From JAWKRB01 sp041389885 (GTDB lineage: Bacteria > Myxococcota_A > Polyangia > Polyangiales > Ga0077539), in NCBI GenBank assembly GCA_041389885.1, contig JAWKRB010000030.1, positions 1-64,000 of the forward strand: a stretch of 64,000 bases of DNA. Direction: 5' to 3'. The notes under the pieces were generated by a model, which was given only the letters and a program-made list of their open reading frames with translations, did no database searches and had not been told where the DNA came from. The position numbers and the translations under genes are program-made. Below are positions 24,715 to 33,200 of the stretch, piece after piece. Positions within the stretch are counted from its first letter, which is position 1, and each line of letters opens with the position of its first letter.

Positions 24715-25704
24715 GTGTCTCTCACTCAGGTCAACAGCGAAAGGCGACGCGGCGACGTGCCGGCCTCCCTCGCCGTCGGGGTCCTCGTGGTGCTGGTCGC
24801 GGCCTTTCTCCCGATGGCGCAGCGGACTCCGGCCTTCCCCACCGAGCTCCCGGCCCTGCGCGACGACCCGGGCGCGGTTCGGGCTGAGCGCGAGGCCGCC
24901 CTGCGCCTCCCCGCCCCGCCGGCGACGGGCGAGGTGCTCGCGGCGTGGCGCGCGCTCTCAGAGGTCACCGCGCGCCGCGACGAGGCCGGGTACCTCGCCG
25001 CCCAGCGGCTCTTCTCGACGCGCCTGGCGCAGGCGACCCTCCACGCGCGCGACAAGGAGCGGGCCATTCAGGCCCGCGCGCTCGATGAATTCCTCCGCGA
25101 CGCCCGCGGGGGCGACCTCCGCGACGCCACGGTGCGGCTCGCCCGGCGCCACCAGCTCGCGGGGGGGGCGGGCGAGGGCGCGGAGTCTGCGCGCACGGCG
25201 TGGTTCTCGATGCGCTGGGAGCGCATGGCGCTGCCGACGCCTGCCCAGGGCGAGGTGGAGCCCATCCTCGACACGCTCGGGAGGCTGCCCCGCGCGGCTC
25301 AGGTGGCCTTCGCGTCGTGGGCGCTGTCCGCGCCCTGCCCGGCGCTGCTGGGCGACGGGGGGCGGCGCGGTCCCGACGGGGTGCGGGCGTGCGCTCGGCT
25401 TCGCCGCGACATGATCGAGGTCGCCCGCGGCGCAGACCCTCGCTACCCCCGCGAAGAGGCCATCGCCGCCACCGAGATGCTCCTCGCGTCGGGTCTGACC
25501 CGCTACGTCTCCCCCGAGCGCCGGGAGCTCGCAGGGGTCCGCGAGGTCTTCGACGACTCGGTGCTCCATCGCGCCCGAGATGAAGCCGCAGAGGCGCTGC
25601 AGCGGGCGATCGTGCGCTACGAGGCCCTCAAGCGCGCGCGCCCTCGGAGGATGTTCGAGCGCTACGAGATGGCCGCGGTGGCCTCGCTCGCGGCGCTGCC
25701 CTGA
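24715..25704 (+). CDS. Membrane-anchored hypothetical protein
   Basis: Protein of 329 aa starting at GTG 24715 (MSLTQVNSERRRG), with GGAG seven bases before it; a longer frame from 24640 would give a Cys-rich N-terminus of unlikely composition. A single membrane segment (VPASLAVGVLVVLVAAFLPMA) follows the Arg-rich start, giving an N-in topology with a large periplasmic helical domain rich in Arg/Ala/Glu. No family is recognised. Its only neighbour in the same direction is none; the PilZ gene diverges and a lipoprotein gene converges. Confidence 0.62.
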   Translation: MSLTQVNSERRRGDVPASLAVGVLVVLVAAFLPMAQRTPAFPTELPALRDDPGAVRAEREAALRLPAPPATGEVLAAWRALSEVTARRDEAGYLAAQRLFSTRLAQATLHARDKERAIQARALDEFLRDARGGDLRDATVRLARRHQLAGGAGEGAESARTAWFSMRWERMALPTPAQGEVEPILDTLGRLPRAAQVAFASWALSAPCPALLGDGGRRGPDGVRACARLRRDMIEVARGADPRYPREEAIAATEMLLASGLTRYVSPERRELAGVREVFDDSVLHRARDEAAEALQRAIVRYEALKRARPRRMFERYEMAAVASLAALP

Positions 25705-25730
25705 CGGGTGGCGCCGACCCGAGCATCGGA

Positions 25731-26666
25731 TCACTCCACGCGAAACGGGATCGTCACGTCCCAGCCGGCGCCGGTGGCGTCGCGCAGGCGCATCCGAAGG
25801 CGGTAGGACCCCGGGGTGCCGGCGATGAACTCCGTGCTCTCCGCGGCCACGACGAAGCCGTGGCTGCGGCCGTCGACGTCGGTCGGAGGCGCGATAGACC
25901 CGGGGAAGTCCGAGTCGACCACCGCGCCCTCGTAGGTGAGCTCGCCCGAGCTGACGATGGGGTAGAGGCTCGCGGGGAGGATCGGCCCGCTCGGCGAGTC
26001 CGAGGACGAGCCCATAGGCGCGCCCGCGGCCGGCACCAGCGAGAGCATGAACACCAGCCCGCGCGGGCTGCTCCAGTCGGCCACGGTGAAGTGGTCCCCT
26101 GGGTCTGCGCCGCCCGCGAGCAGCCGTCGAGACAGCTCGCCGTCGTAGGGGCCTGCGTGGGCCGCACCCTCGACCAGCACGAGCCCGTTGCCCGCGGGTC
26201 GGTGCTCCGGAAAGAACAGCATCAAGAGCCTGGCGGTGAGCGGCGCCGTGCTCCCGGCCGTGCCGACCACAGCGCTGAAGGTCGCCACTTCGGCCACGTT
26301 CCAGCTCGGGCTCCCCACGGCTTCGCGGAGCGCCGTCGTCTCGCCGTTCCCCGCGTCGGGCGAGGTCGCCGCGTCGAGCGTCACCCCGGCATCGGACGCG
26401 CTCCCTGCGTCGGGCGCGCTCCCCGCGTCGGGTGCGTTCCCTGCGTCGGTCGCGTTCCCTGCGTCGGTCGCGTTCCCCGCGTCGGTCGCGTTCCCTGCGT
26501 CGGTCGCGTTCCCCGCGTCGGTCGCGTTCCCCGCGTCGGTCGCGTTCCCCGCGTCGGTCGCGGTCGCCGCGTCGACGGGTGGGACCGACGCGGCCTCGTT
26601 GCAACCAGCCAGCGCGGCGCACAGCGCGACCGCCCTCGTCCAGATCCAGCCCTTCTTTGTGTCCAT
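25731..26666 (-). CDS. Lipoprotein with Ala-Thr-Asp-Ala-Gly-Asn repeat linker
   Basis: Lipoprotein of 311 aa (signal RAVALCAALAGC). Directly after the acyl cysteine comes a low-complexity linker with seven ATDA units joined by GN, which then degenerates to APDAGS/ASDAG. The globular part (about 105-311) reads as a beta-rich domain: WNVAEVATFSAVVG, ARLLMLFFPEH, NGLVLVEGAAHAGP, DHFTVADW, ELTYEGAVVDSDF and YRLRMRLRDATGAGWDVTIPFRV. No enzymatic family is recognised. The linker presumably lifts the domain off the membrane. It converges with the 24715 gene. Confidence 0.8.
   Translation of the reverse strand: MDTKKGWIWTRAVALCAALAGCNEAASVPPVDAATATDAGNATDAGNATDAGNATDAGNATDAGNATDAGNATDAGNAPDAGSAPDAGSASDAGVTLDAATSPDAGNGETTALREAVGSPSWNVAEVATFSAVVGTAGSTAPLTARLLMLFFPEHRPAGNGLVLVEGAAHAGPYDGELSRRLLAGGADPGDHFTVADWSSPRGLVFMLSLVPAAGAPMGSSSDSPSGPILPASLYPIVSSGELTYEGAVVDSDFPGSIAPPTDVDGRSHGFVVAAESTEFIAGTPGSYRLRMRLRDATGAGWDVTIPFRVE
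26443..26562 (-). repeat. 18-nt tandem repeat in lipoprotein linker
   Basis: Six full 18-base periods plus 12 bases; plus-strand unit GCGTCGGTCGCGTTCCCC with only C/T variation at the last base. Each unit encodes ATDAGN on the minus strand. Near identity between units points to recent expansion. More degenerate copies extend towards 26390. Confidence 0.92.
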
Positions 26667-26776
26667 GGGGAGCCACGGTCTATCGCGACCGCGGCGAGGG
26701 CCGCGATGGTCCTTTGGTCGACCGGGGCGAGCGCGGGCGCGGCCTGCTTTGTGTCTCTCCCTTGGTCCTTGAGACG

Positions 26777-27082
26777 TCAGCCGCGGCCTCCGAGGCGCGC
26801 CGCGAGCTCCGCGCGGGAGCCCACGCCGAGCTTGCGGTACACGCCCGCCACCTGCTTCTTCACCGTGCCCAGCGAGGTGCCACGAACACGCGAGAGCTCC
26901 GCGTAGGTCAAGCCTTCGAGCAGGCCTTCGATCACCGAGCGCTCCGCGGCCGAGAGGCCCTCGAGCATGGGACCGACCCCGTCGACGATGGGCCAGCTGA
27001 GTACGACCACGGAGGAGCCCCCGATCGATCCGCGGCGAACGCGTAGCCCGGCCGGCGCCTCGTCGTCGTTGAATACGCTCAC
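26777..27082 (-). CDS. Small LuxR-type HTH regulator
   Basis: Protein of 101 aa starting at a GTG that overlaps the stop of the upstream LuxR gene (GTGA). The last 60 residues form a LuxR/GerE-type DNA-binding domain: GLSAAERSVIEGLLEGLTYAELSRVRGTSLGTVKKQVAGVYRKLGVGSRAELAARL, including the conserved L-x-x-x-E, TV-K-x-x-V and K-L-G elements. The N-terminal 40 residues (GSSVVVLSWPIVDG) look like a minimal beta segment rather than a receiver, so there is no phospho-acceptor. Tight coupling suggests it acts together with its larger partner. Confidence 0.82.
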   Translation of the reverse strand: MSVFNDDEAPAGLRVRRGSIGGSSVVVLSWPIVDGVGPMLEGLSAAERSVIEGLLEGLTYAELSRVRGTSLGTVKKQVAGVYRKLGVGSRAELAARLGGRG

Positions 27083-28038
27083 GGCATCGTCTCCCGCACC
27101 CGCCTCACGAGGTCGACCCTGCCCGTTGCGCCCAGCTTGCGGCGAGCGCGCGCGAGCAGCGTCGCGACCGTCGAGACGCCGAGCCCGAGCTCGTACGCGA
27201 TGAGCTTGTTCGAGTGACCCAGCGCCGCCGCCCGAGCCACCTGCCGCTCCCGCTCGGAGAGCGGCGCCGGCGCCAACCCGCGGGGCGCGTTCGGGCGCGC
27301 GACGACGAAGCGACGTCCGTCGCGCTCGAACGCGTCGAGCAGCGTCCAGCGGCCCGCGACGAGGGCGGCCCAGGCCGTCAACGCGTCGTCGCCGGCTCCC
27401 CCGCGCGCCTCGCGGACCCTCGAGCGGTCGATGGCGCGAGCCGCCTCGCGCAGCGCCTCGCGCGCCACCGGGGCGCGGGCGAGACCCTCGGCGTGCAGCA
27501 CCCTTCCCCCAGGGGTGAGCACGGCCTCCTGCGCCGCCCCTTCGCTGCCCCGTCGGAGCAGCCTCGCCCCCGCGGCGATGTGCGAGCCGAGGTACTCCCA
27601 GCGCCGCAGCGCAGCTCGCGTCGGGGGCGCCGACCCGCCCTCCCCGTCGTGCGCGACCAGCGAGGCGCCGCGGAGCCCCGCGTCGATCGCGTTGACGCCC
27701 ATGATCCCTCGGAGGTGATGCCGCGACAACCACCCCTCGACGCCCGCCAACCCCTGCGGAATGCTCGCGGAGTATCCCGCGGGCGCGAAGGTGTGCACCC
27801 GGCGCTTCTCGGCGTCGGGCACGGCGACGAGGTAGTCGTCCCAGAGCCACGGGTGCGCCACGTCCAGGTTGACCCGACCCCAGGCGCGAAAGCCCTCTGC
27901 GCAGTCGACGAAGTAGCCCTCCACGCCGCCGCCGCGGTCGAGGTAGGGGCGCGCCGCGCGGAGCACCCCGCGGAGCCACGAGTCCTCGGGTTGCTCGACC
28001 CGATACGCCGCCTCGACGATCTCCAGCACCCCTGGCAT
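27079..28038 (-). CDS. LuxR-family transcriptional regulator
   Basis: Protein of 319 aa. The C-terminal 65 residues form a LuxR-type HTH (PLSERERQVARAAALGHSNKLIAYELGLGVSTVATLLARARRKLG). The N-terminal about 250 residues (WLRGVLRAARPYLDRGGGVEGYFVDC, HTFAPAGYSASIP, RWEYLGSHIAAGARLLRR) resemble sensory regions of myxobacterial LuxR-like proteins, without Asp receiver residues. Its stop overlaps the start of a second LuxR-HTH gene. A less GC-rich stretch just before the ATG (AGTAAATTCTGA on the coding strand) probably contains the promoter. Confidence 0.82.
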   Translation of the reverse strand: MPGVLEIVEAAYRVEQPEDSWLRGVLRAARPYLDRGGGVEGYFVDCAEGFRAWGRVNLDVAHPWLWDDYLVAVPDAEKRRVHTFAPAGYSASIPQGLAGVEGWLSRHHLRGIMGVNAIDAGLRGASLVAHDGEGGSAPPTRAALRRWEYLGSHIAAGARLLRRGSEGAAQEAVLTPGGRVLHAEGLARAPVAREALREAARAIDRSRVREARGGAGDDALTAWAALVAGRWTLLDAFERDGRRFVVARPNAPRGLAPAPLSERERQVARAAALGHSNKLIAYELGLGVSTVATLLARARRKLGATGRVDLVRRVRETMP

Positions 28039-28234
28039 CCGAGTCAGAATTTACTACGCCCGATCCGCCCGGCCCAGGTCCCAGACGGCGCGACGGGGCG
28101 GGCGAGCGGCGAATCTCGGCCCGTGTCCCGCAGGCTCGGCGGCCGGACGACGACGCGCGTCGCGGACGTCCCCATTCGGGACGCGCGGCGCGACCCACTC
28201 CACGCCGAGGCGAGAGGGCCGAGAGGCCACGCGC

Positions 28235-28894
28235 GTGATAGACCGATCGCGGGCTTGTGACGTGAAGCGAAGACCCCCCGAAGACCCCCCGATCCCCCTG
28301 GCCGGCAGGCGCCCGCGGCTGCGCGCCGTGCCCGCGCTCGCGCCGACGCCGTCCCCTCCGGCGCCCGAGTACGTGCCGCCGGGGGGCGCCGTCGACGTGG
28401 CGCTGCCGCTGACCTCCATCGCCGTGCTCAGGGCCCGCGGAGACGCGGACCTCGAGGCGCTGGTGGGGCACCTCGTCTCGGCGATTCACGCGAGGGGAGG
28501 GCGCGCGGCGTTGCTCTGGTCCGAGCGCACCGACGCGCTGGCTCCTGGGATCGTGACCGTCGCCGAGAGCGCCGCGCTCTTTCCGGACGACCTCCAGCAC
28601 GCGGCGCGCCAGGCGCACCGGCGCCGCATCGCCCACCTCGGCGCCGGGGGCGAGGCCCGCGCGGTCGAGCTGCTGGGCGAGGACCTCGAGGGGTGCACCC
28701 ACGCGGTGCTCGACGGCAGGCTCCTGTCGGCGGTGCGTCCGACCCTCACGGTGCTGGTGACCGGCGACGGCTTCGGCGACGACCCGCCCTTTATCGCCGC
28801 GGCGCGACCGCGATGCGACACCGAGGTCTACGCGCCGAGCGACGCCATCGCCCTCGCGTTGCTCCACGCCCTCGAGCGCAGGGTCGGGGGCTAG
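28235..28894 (+). CDS. Hypothetical protein
   Basis: Unrecognised soluble protein of 219 aa from a GTG start. A Pro/Arg-rich N-terminus of about 50 residues leads into an alpha/beta domain: SIAVLRARGDADLEALVGHLVSAIHARGGRAALLW, VTVAESAALF, THAVLDGRLLSAV, LTVLVTGDGFGDDPPF and DAIALALLHAL. The strand-helix order is nucleotide-fold-like and the VLVTGDG segment recalls MobB-type proteins, but no Walker A glycine-lysine loop is present, so no function is assigned. Its stop codon is part of a motif shared with the gene ending at 50044. Confidence 0.62.
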   Translation: MIDRSRACDVKRRPPEDPPIPLAGRRPRLRAVPALAPTPSPPAPEYVPPGGAVDVALPLTSIAVLRARGDADLEALVGHLVSAIHARGGRAALLWSERTDALAPGIVTVAESAALFPDDLQHAARQAHRRRIAHLGAGGEARAVELLGEDLEGCTHAVLDGRLLSAVRPTLTVLVTGDGFGDDPPFIAAARPRCDTEVYAPSDAIALALLHALERRVGG

Positions 28895-28911
28895 CACCTT
28901 TCCACAGGGGA
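28891..28911 (+). repeat. Stop-codon-linked motif, copy 1
   Basis: CTAG, four variable bases, then TTTCCACAGGGGA. The TAG is the stop of the 28235 gene. The same arrangement occurs at 50041-50061, with 19 of 21 bases identical. TTTCCACA resembles a weak DnaA box. The function is unknown. Confidence 0.6.
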
Positions 28912-28980
28912 CGACGGGGGTGAGGTCGCGCGGGCCCCCTGCTCGCATCTCCGCGCCGCTGGACCTAACGTTCCGCCGCG

Positions 28981-30357
28981 ATGCACCTCTCGGTCTTCGA
29001 CATGTTCAAGCCGGGCATCGGCCCGTCGAGCTCGCACACCGTGGGCCCGATGCGCGCCGCGCGTCGCTTCGCGGAGTCGTTGCGCGACGGACCTCGATGG
29101 GACGAGGTGCGCTCGGTGCGGGTGCTCCTCTACGGGTCCCTCGCGCACACCGGCAAGGGACATCACACCGACCACGCGCTGATCCTCGGGCTGCAGGGCG
29201 AAGACCCTGAGACCGTCGACACCGACGCCATCGCCGCGCGGGTGCGCGAGGTGACCGCGCGCGGCGAGCTCTCGCTCCTCGGCCTGCGCGTCGTCGCCTT
29301 CGCCCCGGGCGAGCACATCGAGTTCTGCCGCAGCGAGTCGCTCCCGCTGCACCCCAACGGGATGCTCTTCGTCGCCGCCGACGAGCGCGGCGAGGAGCTC
29401 GCCTCTCGGGTGTTCTACTCCGTGGGCGGCGGCTTCGTCGTCAACGCCCTGGGCGAGCCCGAGGGCGCCTCGGCCCGCGGCGACGGCGAGGTGCCGCACC
29501 CCTTCGCGAGCGGCGAGGAGCTCCTGCGGCGCTGCGACGAGACCGGGCTCTCGGTGAGCACCCTGGTGATGGAGAACGAGCGGGCCATGCGCCCCGAGGC
29601 CGAGGTGCGCGCGCGGGCGCTGCGCATCTGGGCGATCATGCGCGACTGCGTGCAGCGCGGCGTCGCCCGCGAGGGGATCCTCCCGGGCGGGCTCAAGGTG
29701 CGCCGGCGGGCGGCCACCATGCACCGCCGGCTGCGCGCCGACGCCCAGCGCGAGGCCGACCCCCTCGCGGCCATGGACTGGGTGAACCTCTGGGCCCTGG
29801 CCGTGAACGAAGAGAACGCCGCCGGGGGACGGGTGGTCACCGCGCCCACCAACGGCGCGGCGGGGATCATCCCCTCGGTGCTGCACTACTACGCCCGCTT
29901 CACCCGCGGCGCCGACGACGAGGGGGTGGTGAACTTTCTCCTCGCCGCCACGGCCATCGGCGGGCTCTACGCGCGCAACGCGTCGATCTCGGGCGCCGAG
30001 GTCGGGTGCCAGGGGGAGGTCGGCGTCGCCTGCTCCATGGCGGCCGCCGGCCTCGTCGAGGCCCTCGGCGGCACCCCGAGGCAGGTCGAGAACGCCGCGG
30101 AGATCGGCATGGAGCACAACCTCGGGCTCACCTGCGACCCCATCGGCGGGCTCGTGCAGGTGCCGTGCATCGAGCGCAACGCGATGGGCGCGGTGAAGGC
30201 GATCAACGCCGCGCGCCTCGCCATGAGCGGCGACGGCAGCCACAAGGTCTCGCTCGACAAGGTCATCGCCACGATGCGCGCCACGGGCGCGGACATGTCG
30301 GTGAAATACAAGGAGACCGCGCGCGGCGGCCTCGCGGTGAACATCATCGAATGCTGA
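28981..30357 (+). CDS. sdaA: L-serine ammonia-lyase, iron-sulfur type
   Basis: Single-chain L-serine dehydratase, 458 aa, converting serine to pyruvate and ammonia. The N-terminal beta domain opens with the family signature SVFDMFKPGIGPSSSHTVGPM and has GHHTDHALILGL. The alpha domain has TAPTNGAAGIIPSVLHYY, EVGCQGEVGVACSMAAAG, EHNLGLTCDPIGGLVQVPCIERN and a C-terminal cysteine, together giving the ligands of the 4Fe-4S cluster. Length is standard. The stop overlaps the start of the aminopeptidase gene by seven bases, consistent with peptide and amino acid catabolism on one transcript. Confidence 0.97.
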   Translation: MHLSVFDMFKPGIGPSSSHTVGPMRAARRFAESLRDGPRWDEVRSVRVLLYGSLAHTGKGHHTDHALILGLQGEDPETVDTDAIAARVREVTARGELSLLGLRVVAFAPGEHIEFCRSESLPLHPNGMLFVAADERGEELASRVFYSVGGGFVVNALGEPEGASARGDGEVPHPFASGEELLRRCDETGLSVSTLVMENERAMRPEAEVRARALRIWAIMRDCVQRGVAREGILPGGLKVRRRAATMHRRLRADAQREADPLAAMDWVNLWALAVNEENAAGGRVVTAPTNGAAGIIPSVLHYYARFTRGADDEGVVNFLLAATAIGGLYARNASISGAEVGCQGEVGVACSMAAAGLVEALGGTPRQVENAAEIGMEHNLGLTCDPIGGLVQVPCIERNAMGAVKAINAARLAMSGDGSHKVSLDKVIATMRATGADMSVKYKETARGGLAVNIIEC

Positions 30358-31361
30358 CGTCCCGGGCGACCGCGCTGCTCTGCCTCGCGACGACCTGCGT
30401 GCGCGCCGCGCCGCTCCCCGCGCAGCGAGGGGCGCCGCGGTGCGCCGCGGAGGGCGACGCCGAGACCGTCGCGCGCCTCGCCCGCGACGTGCGCTACCTC
30501 GCCGACGACGCCCGCGAGGGGCGCGAGGCGGGGAGCGCGGGCTTCGACGACGCGGCGGCCTACGTCGTCGCGCGCCTCGCCCTGCCCGGCGTCGAAGCCG
30601 CTGGCGCGCAAGGCTTTCTGCAACCCTTGAGTTCGCGCTGCCCCCGTCGCGGCGGGGCGAGCGACGGCCGCGCGGTGCGCACGGCGAACGTGCTCGCGCG
30701 GGTGCGGGGCGCGTCGCCCGACGGCCTCGCGGTGCTCGTGGGCGCGCACCTCGACCACGTGGGACGCGGCGCGCGGGGCTCGCGCAGCGGCTCGCACGAC
30801 ATTCACAACGGCGCCGACGACAACGCGTCGGGCGCCGCGGTGGTGCTCGAGCTCGCGCGGAGGCTGTCGGCGCGCCCGGCGGCGCGCGACGTGGTGCTGG
30901 CCTGGTTCGGCGCGGAGGAGTCGGGGCTCCACGGGTCGACGCACCTGGCGACGCACCCCGTCGAGGCCACGCGCTCCCTCGCGGCGATGGTGAACTTCGA
31001 CATGGTGGGGCGGCTGCGCGACTGCCGCGTCGTGGTCGAGGGGTGGGAGAGCGCGCCGGGCATGCCCCAGGCGCTGCGCAGGGCCAACGCGCCCTTCGGC
31101 TTCGACCTCCGCCCCTGGGACCGCCGCCTGGGCTCCTGGGGCTCGAGCGACCACATGAGCTTCGCGTCGCGGGGCACTCCCTACGTGTTCTTCTTCACCG
31201 GGCTGCACGGCGAGTATCACACCGAGCGAGACGACCCCGAGACGCTCAACCTCCCCGGCGCCGCCGCGCTCACCGACCTCGCCGAGCGGGCGATTCGCGA
31301 GGTGGCGTCGATGCCCGCGGCGTCGCTCCGCCGCGCGCGGAGGAGGGCGGGTCGACGGTGA
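30351..31361 (+). CDS. Exported M28-family aminopeptidase
   Basis: Zinc aminopeptidase of 336 aa with an N-terminal signal peptide (SRATALLCLATTCVRAA). All M28 metal and catalytic residues are present: H133 and D135 (GAHLDHVG), bridging D157 (GADDNASG), base/ligand E189-E190 (GAEESGLHGS), D217 (NFDMVG) and H268 (SSDHMSF). It should trim N-terminal residues from peptides in the periplasm or outside the cell. It starts inside the end of sdaA. A basic C-terminal tail (RRARRRAGRR) is unusual for a secreted enzyme. Confidence 0.93.
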   Translation: MLTSRATALLCLATTCVRAAPLPAQRGAPRCAAEGDAETVARLARDVRYLADDAREGREAGSAGFDDAAAYVVARLALPGVEAAGAQGFLQPLSSRCPRRGGASDGRAVRTANVLARVRGASPDGLAVLVGAHLDHVGRGARGSRSGSHDIHNGADDNASGAAVVLELARRLSARPAARDVVLAWFGAEESGLHGSTHLATHPVEATRSLAAMVNFDMVGRLRDCRVVVEGWESAPGMPQALRRANAPFGFDLRPWDRRLGSWGSSDHMSFASRGTPYVFFFTGLHGEYHTERDDPETLNLPGAAALTDLAERAIREVASMPAASLRRARRRAGRR

Positions 31362-31367
31362 GGCCGG

Positions 31368-33140
31368 TCACTCGTACTCGGTCCATCGCGGCGCGGCGGC
31401 GAAGGCGGCGTTGATCAGCCCGACGTGGGAGTAGGCCTGGGGGAAGTTGCCCCACATGGTCCCGGTGCAGGGGTCGAGGTCTTCGGCGAGGAGGTCGAGC
31501 GGCGCGTCGACCGAGCGCACGCGCTGGAGCATCGCCAGCGCCTCGTCGCCGCGCCCCTGCCGGGCCAGGGCCTCGACGAGCCAGAAGCTGCACAGCGAGA
31601 AGGCCACCGACATCTCGCCCAGGCCGTCGTCGGTGCGGTAGCGCTTGAGCCACCCGTGGTGCATCAGGTCGGCCTGGATGGCGTCGACGGTGGCCCGCAT
31701 GCAGGGCGAGTCGGCGGGGAGAAAGCCCAGGGTCACCGCCTGCAGCAGCGCCGCGTCGAGCTCGCGGCCGCCGTAGTCGGCCACGAGGCAGCCGCGCTCG
31801 GGGTCGACGGCCTCGCGGAGGATCTCGTCGCGGATGCGCTCCGCCGCCGCCGCGAACTCGGGCGCGTCGGCGGGGCGGTGGCGCTCGGCGATCACGCGCA
31901 TGCGGTCGGCGGCGGCCCAGCACATGAGGGAGCTGAAGGTCTGCGGCCTGGCCTCGGCGCGGAGCTCCCAGATGCCCGCGTCGGGGGTGCCGGCGACGGC
32001 GACGGCCTTGCGCGCGAGGCTGGTGACCAGGTCGAGCACCGCGGTGGACACCTGGTCGCGAAAGCGCGCGTCGAGGAAGAGCGGCGCGAGCGCGAGGACC
32101 ATCTCGCCGAAGACGTCGTGCTGCGACTGCAGGGCGGCGCCGTTGCCCACGCGCACGGGGCCCTCGTTGAGGTAGCCCGGCCAGCCGTCGAGCACGCGCT
32201 CCTCGAGGTCGCTGCGGCCGTCGATGCGGTAGAGCGGCGCGAGCTCGAGCGACTCGCGGGTCGACGACGAGGCCACGTTGAGCAGGTAGTGGATGAACTG
32301 CTCGCGCTCCTCGAACTGGCCCAGGCGGCGAAACGCGCTGAGGGCGTAGAAGGCGTCGCGGAGCCAGCAGTAGCGGTAGTCCCAATTGCGCCCCGCGCCC
32401 GGCGCCTCGGGGATCGACGTCGTCAGGGCCGCGGCGATCGCGCCCGTGTCTTCGAAGCAGTGCAGCTTCAGCGCGAGCGCCGAGCGGATCACCTCGTCCT
32501 GGAACACCGACGGGATGTCACAGCCCTTGATCCACCCCTGCCAGTACCGCACCGTCTCCCTCAGGAATCGGTCGCACAGCGGCTCGAGGGGCTCCTCGAC
32601 GGGCGCGCCCCAGGCGAGCACGAAGTGCCGCCGGCCCGTGAGCGCGAAGGGCTCGCCGTGCAGGTACGACAGCGGCGCGTCGGTGGTGAGCCGCACCTCG
32701 GCGTCGTACCCGCGGTACGAGACGTGGTGCGAGCCCTGCTCGACCGCGGGGGCGGCGCGGCTCCAGCCCAGCACCGGCGCGCAGCGCACCCGCACCCGCG
32801 GCGTGCCTGAGAGCGGCTCGACGATGCGCACGATCTTCGTCGGGCGAAAGCTGCGCTCCCACTGGATGAAGCGCGGCGCGAAGTCGATCACCCGAAACGC
32901 GCCCTCGGGGGTCTCGAAGCGGGTCTCGAGCACGTTCGTGTTCGGGAGGTAGCGCTGCGTGCCCGCGTCGCCCGAGGCCGGAGAGATCGCGAACACGCCG
33001 CCGCCGACCTCGTCGAGGAGCGCCGCGAAGATCGGCGGCGAGTCGAAGCGCGGCATGCACGACCAGACCACCGCGCCGTCGCGCCGGACCAGGGCCGAGA
33101 TCTGACAATTTCCGATGAGACCAAGGTCGGCGAGGGACAT
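31368..33140 (-). CDS. Glycoside hydrolase family 15 protein (glucoamylase/trehalase-like)
   Basis: Protein of 590 aa with the two-domain layout of bacterial GH15 enzymes. An N-terminal beta-sandwich starts DLGLIGNCQISALVRRDGAVVWSCMPRFDSP, and an (alpha/alpha)6 barrel from about residue 240 includes NWDYRYCWLRDAFYAL, a family hallmark. No signal peptide is present. GH15 includes glucoamylases, glucodextranases and a trehalase lineage. Divergence from otsA, sharing a 60-base promoter region, favours action on trehalose or a related glucoside. ATG 33140 is preferred over an upstream TTG at 33176. Confidence 0.9.
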   Translation of the reverse strand: MSLADLGLIGNCQISALVRRDGAVVWSCMPRFDSPPIFAALLDEVGGGVFAISPASGDAGTQRYLPNTNVLETRFETPEGAFRVIDFAPRFIQWERSFRPTKIVRIVEPLSGTPRVRVRCAPVLGWSRAAPAVEQGSHHVSYRGYDAEVRLTTDAPLSYLHGEPFALTGRRHFVLAWGAPVEEPLEPLCDRFLRETVRYWQGWIKGCDIPSVFQDEVIRSALALKLHCFEDTGAIAAALTTSIPEAPGAGRNWDYRYCWLRDAFYALSAFRRLGQFEEREQFIHYLLNVASSSTRESLELAPLYRIDGRSDLEERVLDGWPGYLNEGPVRVGNGAALQSQHDVFGEMVLALAPLFLDARFRDQVSTAVLDLVTSLARKAVAVAGTPDAGIWELRAEARPQTFSSLMCWAAADRMRVIAERHRPADAPEFAAAAERIRDEILREAVDPERGCLVADYGGRELDAALLQAVTLGFLPADSPCMRATVDAIQADLMHHGWLKRYRTDDGLGEMSVAFSLCSFWLVEALARQGRGDEALAMLQRVRSVDAPLDLLAEDLDPCTGTMWGNFPQAYSHVGLINAAFAAAPRWTEYE

Positions 33141-33164
33141 CGACGGGTAGCTAACACGCGATGG

Positions 33165-33176
33165 TTGGATATTCAA
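33165..33176. promoter_or_regulatory. Candidate MarR-type palindrome between GH15 and otsA
   Basis: TTGGATATTCAA is a near-perfect palindrome (five of six half-site positions) in the only AT-rich part of the 60-base divergent gap. It has the TTG...CAA form shared with the 1659 operator. The MarR-family gene at 36181 is the third gene of the operon starting here, which makes autoregulation plausible. Confidence 0.4.
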
Positions 33177-33200
33177 TCAATACATGCTAGCAGCTCGGCC

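Noticed and set aside
28235..28894. MobB (molybdopterin guanine dinucleotide) assignment
   Set aside because: Secondary-structure order and VLVTGDG are reminiscent, but the Walker A GKT/S loop is missing and no molybdenum gene is nearby.
28899..28911. Replication origin or DnaA-box cluster
   Set aside because: Only two isolated weak matches 21 kb apart; no cluster, AT-rich unwinding element or dnaA/dnaN gene. dnaX alone does not mark an origin.
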